DNA of 9,716 bases, taken from positions 1 through 9,716 of the forward strand of contig DAOUQR010000019.1 in NCBI GenBank assembly GCA_030625525.1, written 5' to 3'. Each line of letters begins with the position of its first letter. Within the stretch, counting starts at the first letter, position 1. The notes under the pieces were generated by a model. It did not search any database. It was not told the origin of the DNA and saw only the letters and a program-made list of their open reading frames with translations. Shown here piece by piece: positions 1 to 6,606 of the stretch. The translations under genes were made by a program, and so were the position numbers. This stretch comes from Pseudomonadota bacterium. GTDB taxonomy: Bacteria > Pseudomonadota > Gammaproteobacteria > DAOUQR01.

Positions 1-1433
1 GATTCAAAATCTAAGATGGCGTGCTTATACGCGCCTGGATCTTTATGCTTTATATTCTGTAATTGGCTCTCTATTGCTAGATTATCAAAACTTTGCTCTT
101 TGCCTGATGCAGGTTTACTTTTTTGGATCTGACAATTTGCATCAACAGCTTGTTGCTGCCCATTTTCACTAGAAGCCAGATAAAAAGCTAGATTGACATA
201 ACTCTTGGCACCCACATAATTCCCCTGTGTATTAAGACACAGAGCTTTCTGCACAAGATGCTGACATAATTTTTCGCTAACAATCGGTTTGGCTTCGACA
301 CTGTATTGCTCCGAGCAAAGCCTATTAAGGATCGGGGCTTCAAACGATTCGATTAATACTGAAACAAATGTAGCTTCATCAATGCAAGAGGGAGAGAGAT
401 GATATTTAAAAAATGACGCATCATTCGGTGGAAGTAAACAAACAAGCTTGTGGGACAGTTTATTTTCTTGATGGGCCGTTTGGAGCCACTCATGTTCATG
501 CGGACGATCATCAATAAACACATCGATTCGATCAGTTGTGAGTTTTGATTGTGCTGAACTTTTTACGTAGACTTCTCCCTTAGTCAAAGGCAGTTGTTGC
601 TCTTTTTCCAAGGAATAATAATGTAAGTCAGCTAAGTATTTTGTATTTCTATATTGATTACGAGCTTGAAGATAGGCTTGAACGCATTCTAACTCAGCGG
701 AAGTAATGAGCTCATCCACATCTAATGATTCAAGGTACGTCTCAACAGTGCACTCTTTCGTCACGCTAATCTCTAGCAGTGTATTCAGGAGCCTTATATC
801 GCGATAATAAAGTGAATAATCAATCTCTAAATAATCACTGCCCGATGCTTTTTTTGCTAGATCGTCGATTATTTCTTGAATTTTTTTAACATCAATACAT
901 GTGTCAGACTTATCGATAATGTTTTGATCCAATAAATATTGGAATCGATCTTTTTTCGCCTGAATCTCAAGGGGCTCAATTAAGTCTTTATATTTTTCGA
1001 AGTTCATTGTTTTACGCATATCGACCACGGCCTCTTGTACTGGCTTCATATGCTTAGCATAGGCGTCCCCATAAATGTAGTCACCCTGACTGTATTGTGC
1101 AAACAAAGCATCCAATGGCGTCAAAACAGCATCGACTTTAATGCCTTTTGATTCTAAATACTTAATAAGAGGTATCCGTAACGGTGAGGTATATGAAAGC
1201 TTACTCGCATCCATTTTTGTTAAAAGCGTAATGCTTAATGGCGTGTCTTTACTTGAAAAAAAGAGCTGAAGATTTCGAATCAATGTTTCGTTATAAAAGG
1301 TATTACCATCTGCTGTCGTCAGTAGCGTATCATCCACGTCGATTAAAAATCGATACTTGAACTCATTGGGTAATACTTCGTTATTATTATTATGATTGTC
1401 ATCAGAGCGACTTAATTTGGATGCAAAAAACAT
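1..1433 (-). CDS. HAD-fold protein of unknown function, C-terminus beyond the left edge
   Basis: The frame is open from an ATG at 1433 to the window edge, giving 477 residues without a stop; an in-frame TAA lies just upstream of the ATG. After a short Asn-rich N-terminus (residues 11-18), residues 28-38 read RFLIDVDDTLL, the HAD motif I with D32 as presumed nucleophile and D34 as presumed acid/base. T72 in LLT fits motif II. K291 or K297 could be motif III, and residues 304-313 (DVFIDDRPHE) fit motif IV. About 235 mostly helical residues lie between motifs II and IV, where C2 caps are inserted in HAD enzymes. Residues about 388-421 look like a TPR-type helix pair. No signal peptide or membrane segment is visible. 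The HAD call is strong. Phosphatase or phosphotransferase activity is likely by family, and the substrate is unknown. A secreted effector is possible in this lineage but unproven. The ribosome binding site is weak (AGG, 13 bases before ATG). Confidence 0.85.
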   Translation of the reverse strand, partial: MFFASKLSRSDDNHNNNNEVLPNEFKYRFLIDVDDTLLTTADGNTFYNETLIRNLQLFFSSKDTPLSITLLTKMDASKLSYTSPLRIPLIKYLESKGIKVDAVLTPLDALFAQYSQGDYIYGDAYAKHMKPVQEAVVDMRKTMNFEKYKDLIEPLEIQAKKDRFQYLLDQNIIDKSDTCIDVKKIQEIIDDLAKKASGSDYLEIDYSLYYRDIRLLNTLLEISVTKECTVETYLESLDVDELITSAELECVQAYLQARNQYRNTKYLADLHYYSLEKEQQLPLTKGEVYVKSSAQSKLTTDRIDVFIDDRPHEHEWLQTAHQENKLSHKLVCLLPPNDASFFKYHLSPSCIDEATFVSVLIESFEAPILNRLCSEQYSVEAKPIVSEKLCQHLVQKALCLNTQGNYVGAKSYVNLAFYLASSENGQQQAVDANCQIQKSKPASGKEQSFDNLAIESQLQNIKHKDPGAYKHAILDFE

Positions 1434-1475
1434 AAAGTGACTACTGCCTAAAAATTAGATAATACTGGAACAGCA

Positions 1476-1504
1476 ATTATACAGAACGCGAGCATGCCAG
1501 ACAA
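1476..1504 (-). promoter_or_regulatory. Sigma70-type promoter of the HAD-fold gene
   Basis: On the minus strand TTGTCT (1504-1499) and a perfect TATAAT (1481-1476) are separated by 17 bases. Transcription would start near 1469, leaving a leader of about 35 bases before the ATG at 1433. The site lies in the 170-base gap behind rlmB, so the HAD-fold gene is probably transcribed independently of the rnr-rlmB operon. The rest of the gap (1505-1603) holds only two weak dyads. Confidence 0.65.
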
Positions 1505-1603
1505 GATATTATTCCCCTGCATTTTCAATGCCTGCGCAACTTTAACAAGGCTTTTAAACGTTTATCAAGCCACAGGAATAGCGGTAATTTTTATTTTTTC
1601 TGT

Positions 1604-2341
1604 TCAGGCTAGTCTTTGGCGTACCGTTTCAAACAAAATAATGCCCGTGGCAACAGACACATTTAAACTGCTCACGGAGCCGTGCATCGGGATATTAATT
1701 AAATGATCACAGGTCTCACGTGTAAGACGACGCAGACCTTTTCCTTCAGCACCCAGTACTAAAGCAAGCGATCCACTCAAATTGGTTTGATAAACTGACT
1801 CCGTTGCTTCACCAGCGGCACCATAGATCCAAACACCTTGTTGCTGCAATTGTTCCATCGCACGCACTAAATTGGTGACCGTATAAATTGGAATAATATC
1901 TGCAGCACCACAAGCAACTTTACGCACAACGGGCGTCATCCCAACGGCTTTATCTTTAGGAACAATAACCGCATCCACCCCCGCCGCATCGGCCGAACGT
2001 AAACACGCGCCGAAATTATGCGGATCTTGCACGCCATCTAAAATTAATATCAACGCATTTTCAGGCAAGGCCTGAACAAACGATTTAAAATCGGTGGTTT
2101 GTTTTGCTTGCCTAGCAATGATCACCACGCCTTGATGATTCTCAAGTTCACTCAGGCGATCCAGCTCTTTCCGAGGACCCAGTTGTACGGTAACGTCCTG
2201 TTGTTTAGCTAATTCAATTAAGCGATTTACTTTTTTATCAACACGGCCCGACTGCACATAAAGCACTTTAATCGCATGAGATTGAGTTTGTAAAAAACTC
2301 TCCACCGCATGCATACCAAAAATAACGGTTTGATTTTTCAT
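1604..2341 (-). CDS. rlmB: 23S rRNA (guanosine-2'-O-)-methyltransferase RlmB
   Basis: A 245-residue SPOUT (TrmH/SpoU) family methyltransferase, close to the 243 residues of E. coli RlmB, which methylates the ribose 2'-OH of G2251 in the peptidyl-transferase P loop of 23S rRNA using S-adenosylmethionine. Residues 1-75 form the small N-terminal substrate-binding domain. Motif 1 is at 106-117 (DPHNFGACLRSA, with N109 and R115), motif 2 at 195-205 (VLGAEGKGLRR, with E199) and motif 3 at 224-234 (SSLNVSVATGI, with N227); together they build the trefoil-knot cofactor site. The ATG overlaps the stop of rnr as ATGA and no Shine-Dalgarno sequence precedes it, so translation is probably coupled to rnr. 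The rnr-rlmB pair is conserved in gammaproteobacteria, which supports RlmB over other TrmH-family members. Confidence 0.95.
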   Translation of the reverse strand: MKNQTVIFGMHAVESFLQTQSHAIKVLYVQSGRVDKKVNRLIELAKQQDVTVQLGPRKELDRLSELENHQGVVIIARQAKQTTDFKSFVQALPENALILILDGVQDPHNFGACLRSADAAGVDAVIVPKDKAVGMTPVVRKVACGAADIIPIYTVTNLVRAMEQLQQQGVWIYGAAGEATESVYQTNLSGSLALVLGAEGKGLRRLTRETCDHLINIPMHGSVSSLNVSVATGIILFETVRQRLA

Positions 2342-4512
2342 TCAGATAATACAAAGTCTATATTACGTTCATCTAAATCAACATTCGCGACTAACACGCG
2401 AATGCGATCACCCAATCGATAAGTTTTTCCAGTGCGTTCACCACGAAGACGGTGTTTAACCGGATCATAATTATAATAATCATTTCGTAGTTCAGTAATA
2501 TGAACCAAACCTTCGACATAAATATTTTCTAATTCAACAAAAAGCCCGAAGTTCTTCACAGAAGTGATCAGCCCATCATAAACCTCACCGATATGATCTT
2601 GTAAGAACTCGCATTTTAACCACGAGACAACATTACGCGTGGCTTCATCGGCTCGTCTTTCCGTCATGGAACAGTGGCTGCCTAACTCTTCCATTTCAAC
2701 GTGGTTATAGCGAAATTTTTCAACCGGTTTACGCGATAAAACATGTTTAATCGCGCGATGCACTAACAAATCAGGATAGCGACGGATCGGCGAGGTAAAA
2801 TGTGCATACTCCGGATAGGCTAAACCAAAATGCCCGATATTATCTGGACTATATTGTGCCTGACTCAATGATCGCAATAAAACCGTTTGAATCAAATGAT
2901 AATCGGGGCGCCCAACTGCCTCGCCCAAGAGTTGCATATAATGTTTGGGGATCGGCTCTTTACCACCTTTAAGTTGCAAACTGATTTCGGCTAAAAACTC
3001 ACGAAACGCCGTGATTTTTTCTTCGATAGGACTCGCATGAATGCGATATAACAATGGGATTTCATTTTTCGCTAAAAATTGCGCCGTCGCCACATTGGCC
3101 ATCAACATACATTCTTCAATCAAACGATGTGCATCATTGCGAATCATCGGAACAATTTTTTCAATTTTTTTATCCGGACCAAATACAATCTGGGTCTCAG
3201 TCGTATCAAACTCAATAGCTCCGCGTTTTGCACGAGATTTATTTAATGTTTGATACAATTCATAAAGATGCTGTAAGTGAGGATAAATTGTTGCATGTTG
3301 AGAAATTAAAGTTTCGTCATTATCAACCAGCATCTTGGCAACGTCGGTATAGGTTAATCGCGCATGTGAGTGCATCACCGCCGTGTAAAAACGACTACGC
3401 TTTAATTGCCCATTGGCATCAATCGACATTTCGCAAACCATACATAGACGATCAACGTCTGGATTCAATGAGCACAAGCCATTCGATAAAATCTCAGGCA
3501 ACATCGGTACAACGCGCCCAGGAAAATACACTGAGTTACCACGTTTATGCGCTTCAATATCCAAAACCGATTGTGCTGAGACATAATGGCTGACATCTGC
3601 GATGGCAACATAAAGCGTCCATCCGCCTTTCGGTAAGGGTTCGCAATACACCGCATCATCAAAATCTTGGGCATCTTCGCCATCAATGGTCAGTAGCGGT
3701 AAATCTCTTAAATCGCGACGACCGTTGATCTCTTCATCGCTGAGCGTGAGGCTGTATTGCTGGATTTGTTGCTTGATAGCCTCTGACCATTCATGAGGAA
3801 TATCATGCGATCGAATCGCAACATCAATTTCTAACCCCGGCGCCATATGATCGCCCAACACCTCGGTGACTTTACCAATCAACTGCATGCGTATACTGGG
3901 GGGAACAGTCATTTCAACCGTGACCATTTGCCCAGGCTTTGCGCCCAAGATCTCGTCATCAGGAATAAAAACGGCACGGGAGATTTTTTTATTATCGGGT
4001 TCAACGTAAGCGATACCGCGTTCGAGATAAAATCGTCCGACAATATGTTTCGTAACATGTTCTAAGACTTCGAGGATCATACCTTCAGGACGCCCTCGTC
4101 TATCGAGGCCTTTTATTCGCACTAAAACACGATCACCATGAATAACCGTATGCATTTGACGAGGCGATAAGAAAATGTCTTTGCCCCCTTTATCAGGTAC
4201 GACAAAACCAAAGCCATCCGGATGCCCAATAACACGGCCTGGAATTAATTCCAATTTTTCACGCAGACAGTAACGACCTCGACGATCTTGTATAATTTGA
4301 GCATGGCGCACCATCGCCGCCAGGCGGTTTTCGAATCCCTCTAATTCGTCATTCGTTATCCCAAACTCTTGGACTAAATTTTGACTGGTTGTGGGCTTGC
4401 CCAGATCATTTAAAAATTGCAGAATGAACTCTCGGCTCGGGATAGGATGCTCATACCGATCGGCTTCCCGTTCAGCAAAAGGATCTTGTTCAGTGATATA
4501 TTTTTTAACCAT
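2338..4512 (-). CDS. rnr: Ribonuclease R
   Basis: A 724-residue RNase II/R family 3'-5' exoribonuclease that degrades structured RNA processively and takes part in mRNA and rRNA turnover. Domains in order: N-terminal winged helix (about 22-85), two cold-shock RNA-binding domains (about 88-230), the RNB catalytic domain (about 265-600) and an S1 domain (640-724). The metal-binding aspartates lie in DGEDAQDFDD at D277, D283, D285 and D286, a constant offset of 5 from E. coli D272, D278, D280 and D281. The family signature ending FTSPIRRYPDLLVHR is present. The protein stops at the end of S1, so the long Lys-rich tail of E. coli RNase R (813 residues) is absent. The ATG at 4512 has no clear Shine-Dalgarno sequence, and no in-frame start codon lies in the 41-base gap upstream. 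rlmB follows with a 4-base overlap. Confidence 0.97.
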   Translation of the reverse strand: MVKKYITEQDPFAEREADRYEHPIPSREFILQFLNDLGKPTTSQNLVQEFGITNDELEGFENRLAAMVRHAQIIQDRRGRYCLREKLELIPGRVIGHPDGFGFVVPDKGGKDIFLSPRQMHTVIHGDRVLVRIKGLDRRGRPEGMILEVLEHVTKHIVGRFYLERGIAYVEPDNKKISRAVFIPDDEILGAKPGQMVTVEMTVPPSIRMQLIGKVTEVLGDHMAPGLEIDVAIRSHDIPHEWSEAIKQQIQQYSLTLSDEEINGRRDLRDLPLLTIDGEDAQDFDDAVYCEPLPKGGWTLYVAIADVSHYVSAQSVLDIEAHKRGNSVYFPGRVVPMLPEILSNGLCSLNPDVDRLCMVCEMSIDANGQLKRSRFYTAVMHSHARLTYTDVAKMLVDNDETLISQHATIYPHLQHLYELYQTLNKSRAKRGAIEFDTTETQIVFGPDKKIEKIVPMIRNDAHRLIEECMLMANVATAQFLAKNEIPLLYRIHASPIEEKITAFREFLAEISLQLKGGKEPIPKHYMQLLGEAVGRPDYHLIQTVLLRSLSQAQYSPDNIGHFGLAYPEYAHFTSPIRRYPDLLVHRAIKHVLSRKPVEKFRYNHVEMEELGSHCSMTERRADEATRNVVSWLKCEFLQDHIGEVYDGLITSVKNFGLFVELENIYVEGLVHITELRNDYYNYDPVKHRLRGERTGKTYRLGDRIRVLVANVDLDERNIDFVLSE

Positions 4513-4539
4513 AGGCGGGATACTACATGAGTTAACGCG

Positions 4540-4548
4540 ATTATGCCA
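4540..4548 (-). promoter_or_regulatory. Possible extended -10 promoter for rnr-rlmB
   Basis: The minus strand reads TGG directly followed by CATAAT, an extended -10 form one base from TATAAT. It lies in the 41-base gap between the exported-protein gene and rnr and would give a leader of about 20 bases. No acceptable -35 hexamer is seen at 16-18 bases. Read-through from the promoter at 5064-5092 is an equally good explanation for rnr transcription. Confidence 0.3.
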
Positions 4549-4553
4549 AACAG

Positions 4554-5036
4554 TTAGAGAATCGAACTGGTTTTCAAGCTTTGCATAATACTATCAAGAG
4601 ACTCATCTTCAGCAATCCAATAATTGCCAACTGTACTTTGACCAAATTTAGCATTCGAAATACGACAAACCTTCAGCACTTTTTCACACGGAACCACTTG
4701 CTCGGCCCCGGGCTGCACTTCGACACAATCTAATTTGAAATTCGCAGTATTAAACGTAATAGCGGCCCAACGACTTGGAGGCACTTGAGACTTAGATACG
4801 CCTGAAAAAGGCTTTTCAGTGGTTTGACTTTGCAACCATAAATTCTTACCACCCGTATTATGGATCAAAAATAATTGTTGCTGGGATTTTGTTTTATTCA
4901 ATAAAACCAGTTGACCGTGCTCATACTTAACGTTCATAAAACGACAATTAGCAGGCGCATCCATCGCAATAGAATAGGAACAGCTTAATAATAGGGCCAG
5001 AAATGTCAAACTACTTAGGCGGATCATTCGTCTCAT
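4554..5036 (-). CDS. Small exported protein of unknown function (possible lipoprotein)
   Basis: A 160-residue protein with a classical export signal: basic MRRMIR followed by the hydrophobic stretch LSSLTFLALLLSC. LLSC ending at C19 could be a lipobox. Alternatively signal peptidase I may cut after A24 (SYSIA). The mature part has four cysteines, C31, C104, C117 and C124, enough for two disulfides in the periplasm. It is mostly beta-like and ends in a GNYWIAEDES segment and a short helix. M1 is used here; M4 (5027) is an equally plausible start, with GAG upstream. I do not recognise the family securely. Its size, Cys pattern and ending faintly recall Legionella proteins annotated as EnhB-like, which I cannot verify. 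It precedes rnr by 41 bases on the same strand, so it may share a transcript. Confidence 0.8.
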   Translation of the reverse strand: MRRMIRLSSLTFLALLLSCSYSIAMDAPANCRFMNVKYEHGQLVLLNKTKSQQQLFLIHNTGGKNLWLQSQTTEKPFSGVSKSQVPPSRWAAITFNTANFKLDCVEVQPGAEQVVPCEKVLKVCRISNAKFGQSTVGNYWIAEDESLDSIMQSLKTSSIL

Positions 5037-5063
5037 TACTTATATGCGATTAAAAGGTGCGAT

Positions 5064-5092
5064 AGCATATCGAATTGTGGAAGCTAGGGCAA
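5064..5092 (-). promoter_or_regulatory. Putative sigma70 promoter of the exported-protein gene
   Basis: On the minus strand TTGCCC (5092-5087) and TATGCT (5069-5064) are spaced by 17 bases, each matching four of six consensus positions. Transcription would begin near 5057, about 20 bases before the ATG at 5036. The site lies in the 71-base gap after the glycosyltransferase gene, so the exported-protein gene and probably rnr-rlmB could be transcribed from here. Confidence 0.45.
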
Positions 5093-5107
5093 GCGCGGTT
5101 TTTAATA

Positions 5108-6160
5108 TTACAGAGAGCCCGCTAATCTTTGCCAAGCATCCGAGAACACGTCCGGTTCTAAGCGATTCAGGCAAATATTATCGCGGCAACGCTTAAATTG
5201 CTTGTAGTCAAGGTGCATACAAGGCATACACGGTGCATCCCCTTGGATAACTTCAACCGGTGCATGACTTAGCATTCGATAAACGGTTGAATCACTTGGA
5301 CCAAAAAACACAAGGAGCGGGCAAGCCACTGCTGCCGCGATGTGCGCAGGCCCCGTGTCAACGGAAATCATGGCTCGCTGCTCAGCGAGAAGCGCAGGCA
5401 GTAAATCAATCGGCACAGAACTTGAAAAATTATGGCAGCGCACACGCAAGGCCTCTGGCAATTGCGCTATGCATTGTTCGATCAGCGAAGACTCTCGTGG
5501 TGAACCATGAAAAAGTAACTGTGTCTGCGGCTCGGATTGCAAAACTTCCGTCAACAAATTCAACCACTGTGTATCGCTCAAACCCTTCACATTGAACGCT
5601 TTTTTAAAGGGTTTAAATACATCGGTGCGTTGGCTTCCCATTTGTACGCCAATAAAATCAGATCCAAGCGGTTGTAATAATGCTTTTGCATGGGCGATTT
5701 TCTCATCACTCAATTCTAAAGCAGGGATCTCATCATACGCATTTAAGTCTAAATCCAAACTATTAGCCACATAACGATAATAATCTGAGACATGTGTTTT
5801 ATGGTTTTTAGGTGCCTGTGCAACTCGAATTTTTGCGGTTGGAAAACACCTCGACAACCATTTTACCAACTGTGGTCGCTCGTTGTCATACACGATGATT
5901 TCATCAAAATGATGTTGCGTGAGTGCGGCTTTAACCGGTTTACGATACACATTCACTAACGGGCGAAATGGGGCGAATTTCCCCCACGTGGGATGCGCTA
6001 GAGGAATAACATCTTTAATGTAACTTTGATTTTTCAACAAGGGCTTACCAAACGGTCGCGTTAAAATCGATAATTCACCCGTTTGAGCCAATAAACGAAA
6101 TAATGGAATTTGCAGGGTTAAGTCCCCAATACGATTAAAAACAACAAATAAACGGTGCAT
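5108..6160 (-). CDS. Family 9 glycosyltransferase (heptosyltransferase-like)
   Basis: A 350-residue GT-B fold protein of the WaaC/WaaF/WaaQ group, which transfers heptose or a related sugar to the lipopolysaccharide inner core on the cytoplasmic side of the inner membrane. The N-terminal FNRIGDLTLQIP places D13 at the position of the catalytic base of E. coli WaaC. The C-terminal nucleotide-sugar domain has SVDTGPAHIAAA (266-277) and FFGPSDSTVYR (285-295). Near the end, C311, C314, C325 and C330 form C-x2-C-x10-C-x4-C, a pattern seen in many GT9 enzymes. The ATG at 6160 follows a good ribosome binding site, GAAGG at 6171-6167. No other core-LPS gene is adjacent, so acceptor and donor cannot be assigned and I give no symbol. 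Family assignment is sure; heptose specificity is inference. Confidence 0.9.
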   Translation of the reverse strand: MHRLFVVFNRIGDLTLQIPLFRLLAQTGELSILTRPFGKPLLKNQSYIKDVIPLAHPTWGKFAPFRPLVNVYRKPVKAALTQHHFDEIIVYDNERPQLVKWLSRCFPTAKIRVAQAPKNHKTHVSDYYRYVANSLDLDLNAYDEIPALELSDEKIAHAKALLQPLGSDFIGVQMGSQRTDVFKPFKKAFNVKGLSDTQWLNLLTEVLQSEPQTQLLFHGSPRESSLIEQCIAQLPEALRVRCHNFSSSVPIDLLPALLAEQRAMISVDTGPAHIAAAVACPLLVFFGPSDSTVYRMLSHAPVEVIQGDAPCMPCMHLDYKQFKRCRDNICLNRLEPDVFSDAWQRLAGSL

Positions 6161-6201
6161 GATAAACCTTCATTTTTGCTAATGCCCAAGATTATCGCGA
6201 G

Positions 6202-6369
6202 TATATACCCATCACACCTGAAGATGCGAGATTTATGCCGCAGGCATTTTTGTTCCCAGGAAACGTTTAAAGCGCAGCTAATAGCAGGCCTATTGGCAAG
6301 ATTTAAACGTTTCCTGGGGACAAAAAGGGCAAGGCAGAAACTCGCATCTTCAGGTGTGATGGGTATATA
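6202..6369. repeat. 168-base inverted-repeat element, MITE-like
   Basis: The outer arms 6202-6230 and 6341-6369 are perfect inverted repeats of 29 bases, beginning TATATACCCATCACACC. The inner arms 6255-6271 and 6302-6318 are perfect over 17 bases (CCCAGGAAACGTTTAAA). The segments between them (24 and 22 bases) are similar but imperfect, and the 30-base centre contains a small AATAG/CTATT dyad. The whole unit can fold into one long hairpin. The ends TATATA could include a TA target duplication of the kind made by IS630/mariner-type transposases, but no transposase is present. It fills most of the gap between the glycosyltransferase start and the tRNA promoter. Dyad structure is directly seen; mobility is inferred. 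Confidence 0.85.
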
Positions 6370-6391
6370 GCTTATAAAGGATGGGTCAAAC

Positions 6392-6420
6392 TTGACGCCA
6401 CCCAACTGCCACGGTAAAGT
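6392..6420 (+). promoter_or_regulatory. Promoter of tRNA-Leu with GC-rich discriminator
   Basis: TTGACG (6392-6397) and TAAAGT (6415-6420) are separated by 17 bases. The ten bases that follow, CCCGCCCGTC, are nearly all G or C and reach the first base of the tRNA at 6431, with the start of transcription near 6427. A GC-rich discriminator is typical of stable-RNA promoters under stringent (ppGpp/DksA) control. That regulation is inferred. Confidence 0.7.
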
Positions 6421-6430
6421 CCCGCCCGTC

Positions 6431-6514
6431 GCCGAGGTGGTGAAATTGGTAGACACGCTAGCTTCAGGTGCTAGTGGGGGTAACCCCGTGGAGGTTCGAG
6501 TCCTCTCCTCGGCA
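6431..6514 (+). tRNA. tRNA-Leu, anticodon CAG
   Basis: A class II tRNA of 84 bases. The acceptor stem GCCGAGG pairs perfectly with CCTCGGC (6507-6513), followed by discriminator A (6514). The D arm contains AATTGGTAGACA. The anticodon stem CTAGC/GCTAG encloses loop TTCAGGT with anticodon CAG, which reads CUG. The variable arm is a GGGG/CCCC hairpin, and the T arm has loop TTCGAGT. The 3' CCA is not encoded (AAT follows), so it must be added by tRNA nucleotidyltransferase. No other tRNA or RNA gene is adjacent. It converges with the channel gene, whose stop codon is 80 bases away. No clear hairpin-plus-T terminator follows, only the T-rich TCTTTTAG at 6521-6528. Confidence 0.97.
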
Positions 6515-6585
6515 AATGTGTCTTTTAGTCTATATTCTGAAGCCTGACCCCGGTTGGATTATTTTGCGTGTTGAGTACAGCTGGG

Positions 6586-6606
6586 TCCCGCTGTCAAGCA
6601 GCGGGA
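6586..6606. repeat. Perfect 8-base-pair hairpin at the end of the channel gene
   Basis: TCCCGCTG (6586-6593) and CAGCGGGA (6599-6606) are exact reverse complements around a 5-base loop, TCAAG. The stop codon of the channel gene (TGA, 6596-6594) is in the loop. No T-run follows on either strand, so it is not a classical terminator, although it lies between convergent genes. The sequence resembles the CAGCGGGATGAC-type dispersed palindromes found in several intracellular bacteria; whether it is repeated in this genome cannot be seen. Confidence 0.7.

Noticed and set aside
1549..1571. GGCTT/AAGCC dyad after rlmB as a terminator
   Set aside because: Only five outer base pairs with a poorly paired interior and no T-run on the minus strand. 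The shared TTTAAACGTTT with the 168-base palindrome is probably chance.
1494..1706. 70-codon plus-strand open frame behind and within rlmB
   Set aside because: It overlaps the conserved C-terminus of rlmB on the opposite strand, has no ribosome binding site and no recognisable protein.
3228..3593. 121-codon plus-strand open frame inside rnr
   Set aside because: Antisense shadow of the RNB catalytic domain, with no protein features of its own.
6235..6252. ATGCC-GCA-GGCAT followed by TTTTT, terminator-like on the plus strand
   Set aside because: The stem is only five base pairs, it lies inside the left arm of the larger palindrome, and no plus-strand gene ends there.
6118..6456. 112-codon minus-strand open frame across the palindrome and the glycosyltransferase start
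   Set aside because: It overlaps the certain glycosyltransferase start in another frame, most of it is palindrome sequence, and it begins antisense to the tRNA region. Repeat-derived, not a gene.
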